Below are positions 24,241-24,268 of a stretch of 24,268 nucleotides of DNA, piece after piece. The position numbers were made by a program, and so were the translations under genes. Each line of letters begins with the position of its first letter. The stretch's first letter is position 1. This stretch comes from JBGPIK01 sp041484845. Its GTDB lineage: Bacteria > Desulfobacterota > Binatia > UBA9968. The DNA lies in contig JBGPIK010000049.1 in NCBI GenBank assembly GCA_041484845.1, positions 1 to 24,268 of the forward strand, given 5' to 3'. The notes under the pieces were generated by a model, which was not told the origin of the DNA, ran no database searches, and worked only from the letters and a program-made list of their open reading frames with translations.

Positions 24241-24268
24241 TGGTGGAGAGGGAAGGATTCGAACCTTC
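24241..24268 (-). tRNA. 3' end of a tRNA, probably tRNA-Tyr, cut by the window edge
   Basis: The visible part is a T arm (GAAGG, loop TTCGAAT, CCTTC), the acceptor 3' strand CCTCTCC, discriminator A and an encoded CCA. The anticodon lies outside the window. Tyr is inferred from synteny with the common Tyr-Gly-Thr-tuf order. A tRNA-Ser or tRNA-Leu cannot be excluded from the acceptor alone. Confidence 0.6.

Noticed and set aside
1..24268. Mobile elements, CRISPR, phage or unknown accessory systems
   Set aside because: No direct repeats, transposase-like frames, or unassigned genes were seen; all coding space is taken by conserved housekeeping genes in known order.

Overview
The window is a single block of core gene-expression machinery, and every supported gene is on the minus strand. 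In transcription order (right to left) it holds tRNA-Tyr-like (partial), tRNA-Gly, tRNA-Thr, tuf, rpmG, tRNA-Trp, secE, nusG, rplK, rplA, rplJ, rplL, rpoB, rpoC, rpsL, rpsG, fusA. It continues with the S10 and spc ribosomal-protein clusters: rpsJ, rplC, rplD, rplW, rplB, rpsS, rplV, rpsC, rplP, rpmC, rpsQ, rplN, rplX, rplE, rpsN, rpsH, rplF, rplR (3' end cut by the window edge). The tRNA-tuf-tRNA-Trp-secE-nusG order, the fused rif/str/S10/spc layout and the protein sequences are bacterial. They resemble Deltaproteobacteria-like lineages, but that placement is an impression from reading, not a tree. GC content looks moderate by eye (not computed).

Region by region. 22484-24268 holds four tRNAs, EF-Tu and the small zinc ribosomal protein L33 (50 aa). 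19453-22450 holds SecE (translocon), NusG (elongation factor) and the L11/L1/L10/L7-L12 stalk group. 11108-19384 holds RNA polymerase beta and beta'. 7990-11004 holds S12, S7 and EF-G. 1-7993 holds S10 through L18. Genes are packed tightly, with 4-nt ATGA overlaps at fusA/rpsJ, rplD/rplW and rpmC/rpsQ and an 11-nt overlap at rplP/rpmC. No stretch over 300 bases lacks a gene. The longest gene-free gap is 103 nt, between rpoC and rpsL, and it holds a candidate promoter.

I see no mobile element, CRISPR array, pseudogene or unknown gene, and I do not think the window contains a new system. The features most worth a second look are regulatory or fine-structural. They are a strong terminator-like palindrome just before fusA, other small intergenic hairpins before genes without clear Shine-Dalgarno sites, an Ala/Pro tail on S19, a Met-to-Lys change beside the conserved L2 HPHGGGEG loop, the absence of tuf between fusA and rpsJ, and mixed encoding of tRNA CCA ends.
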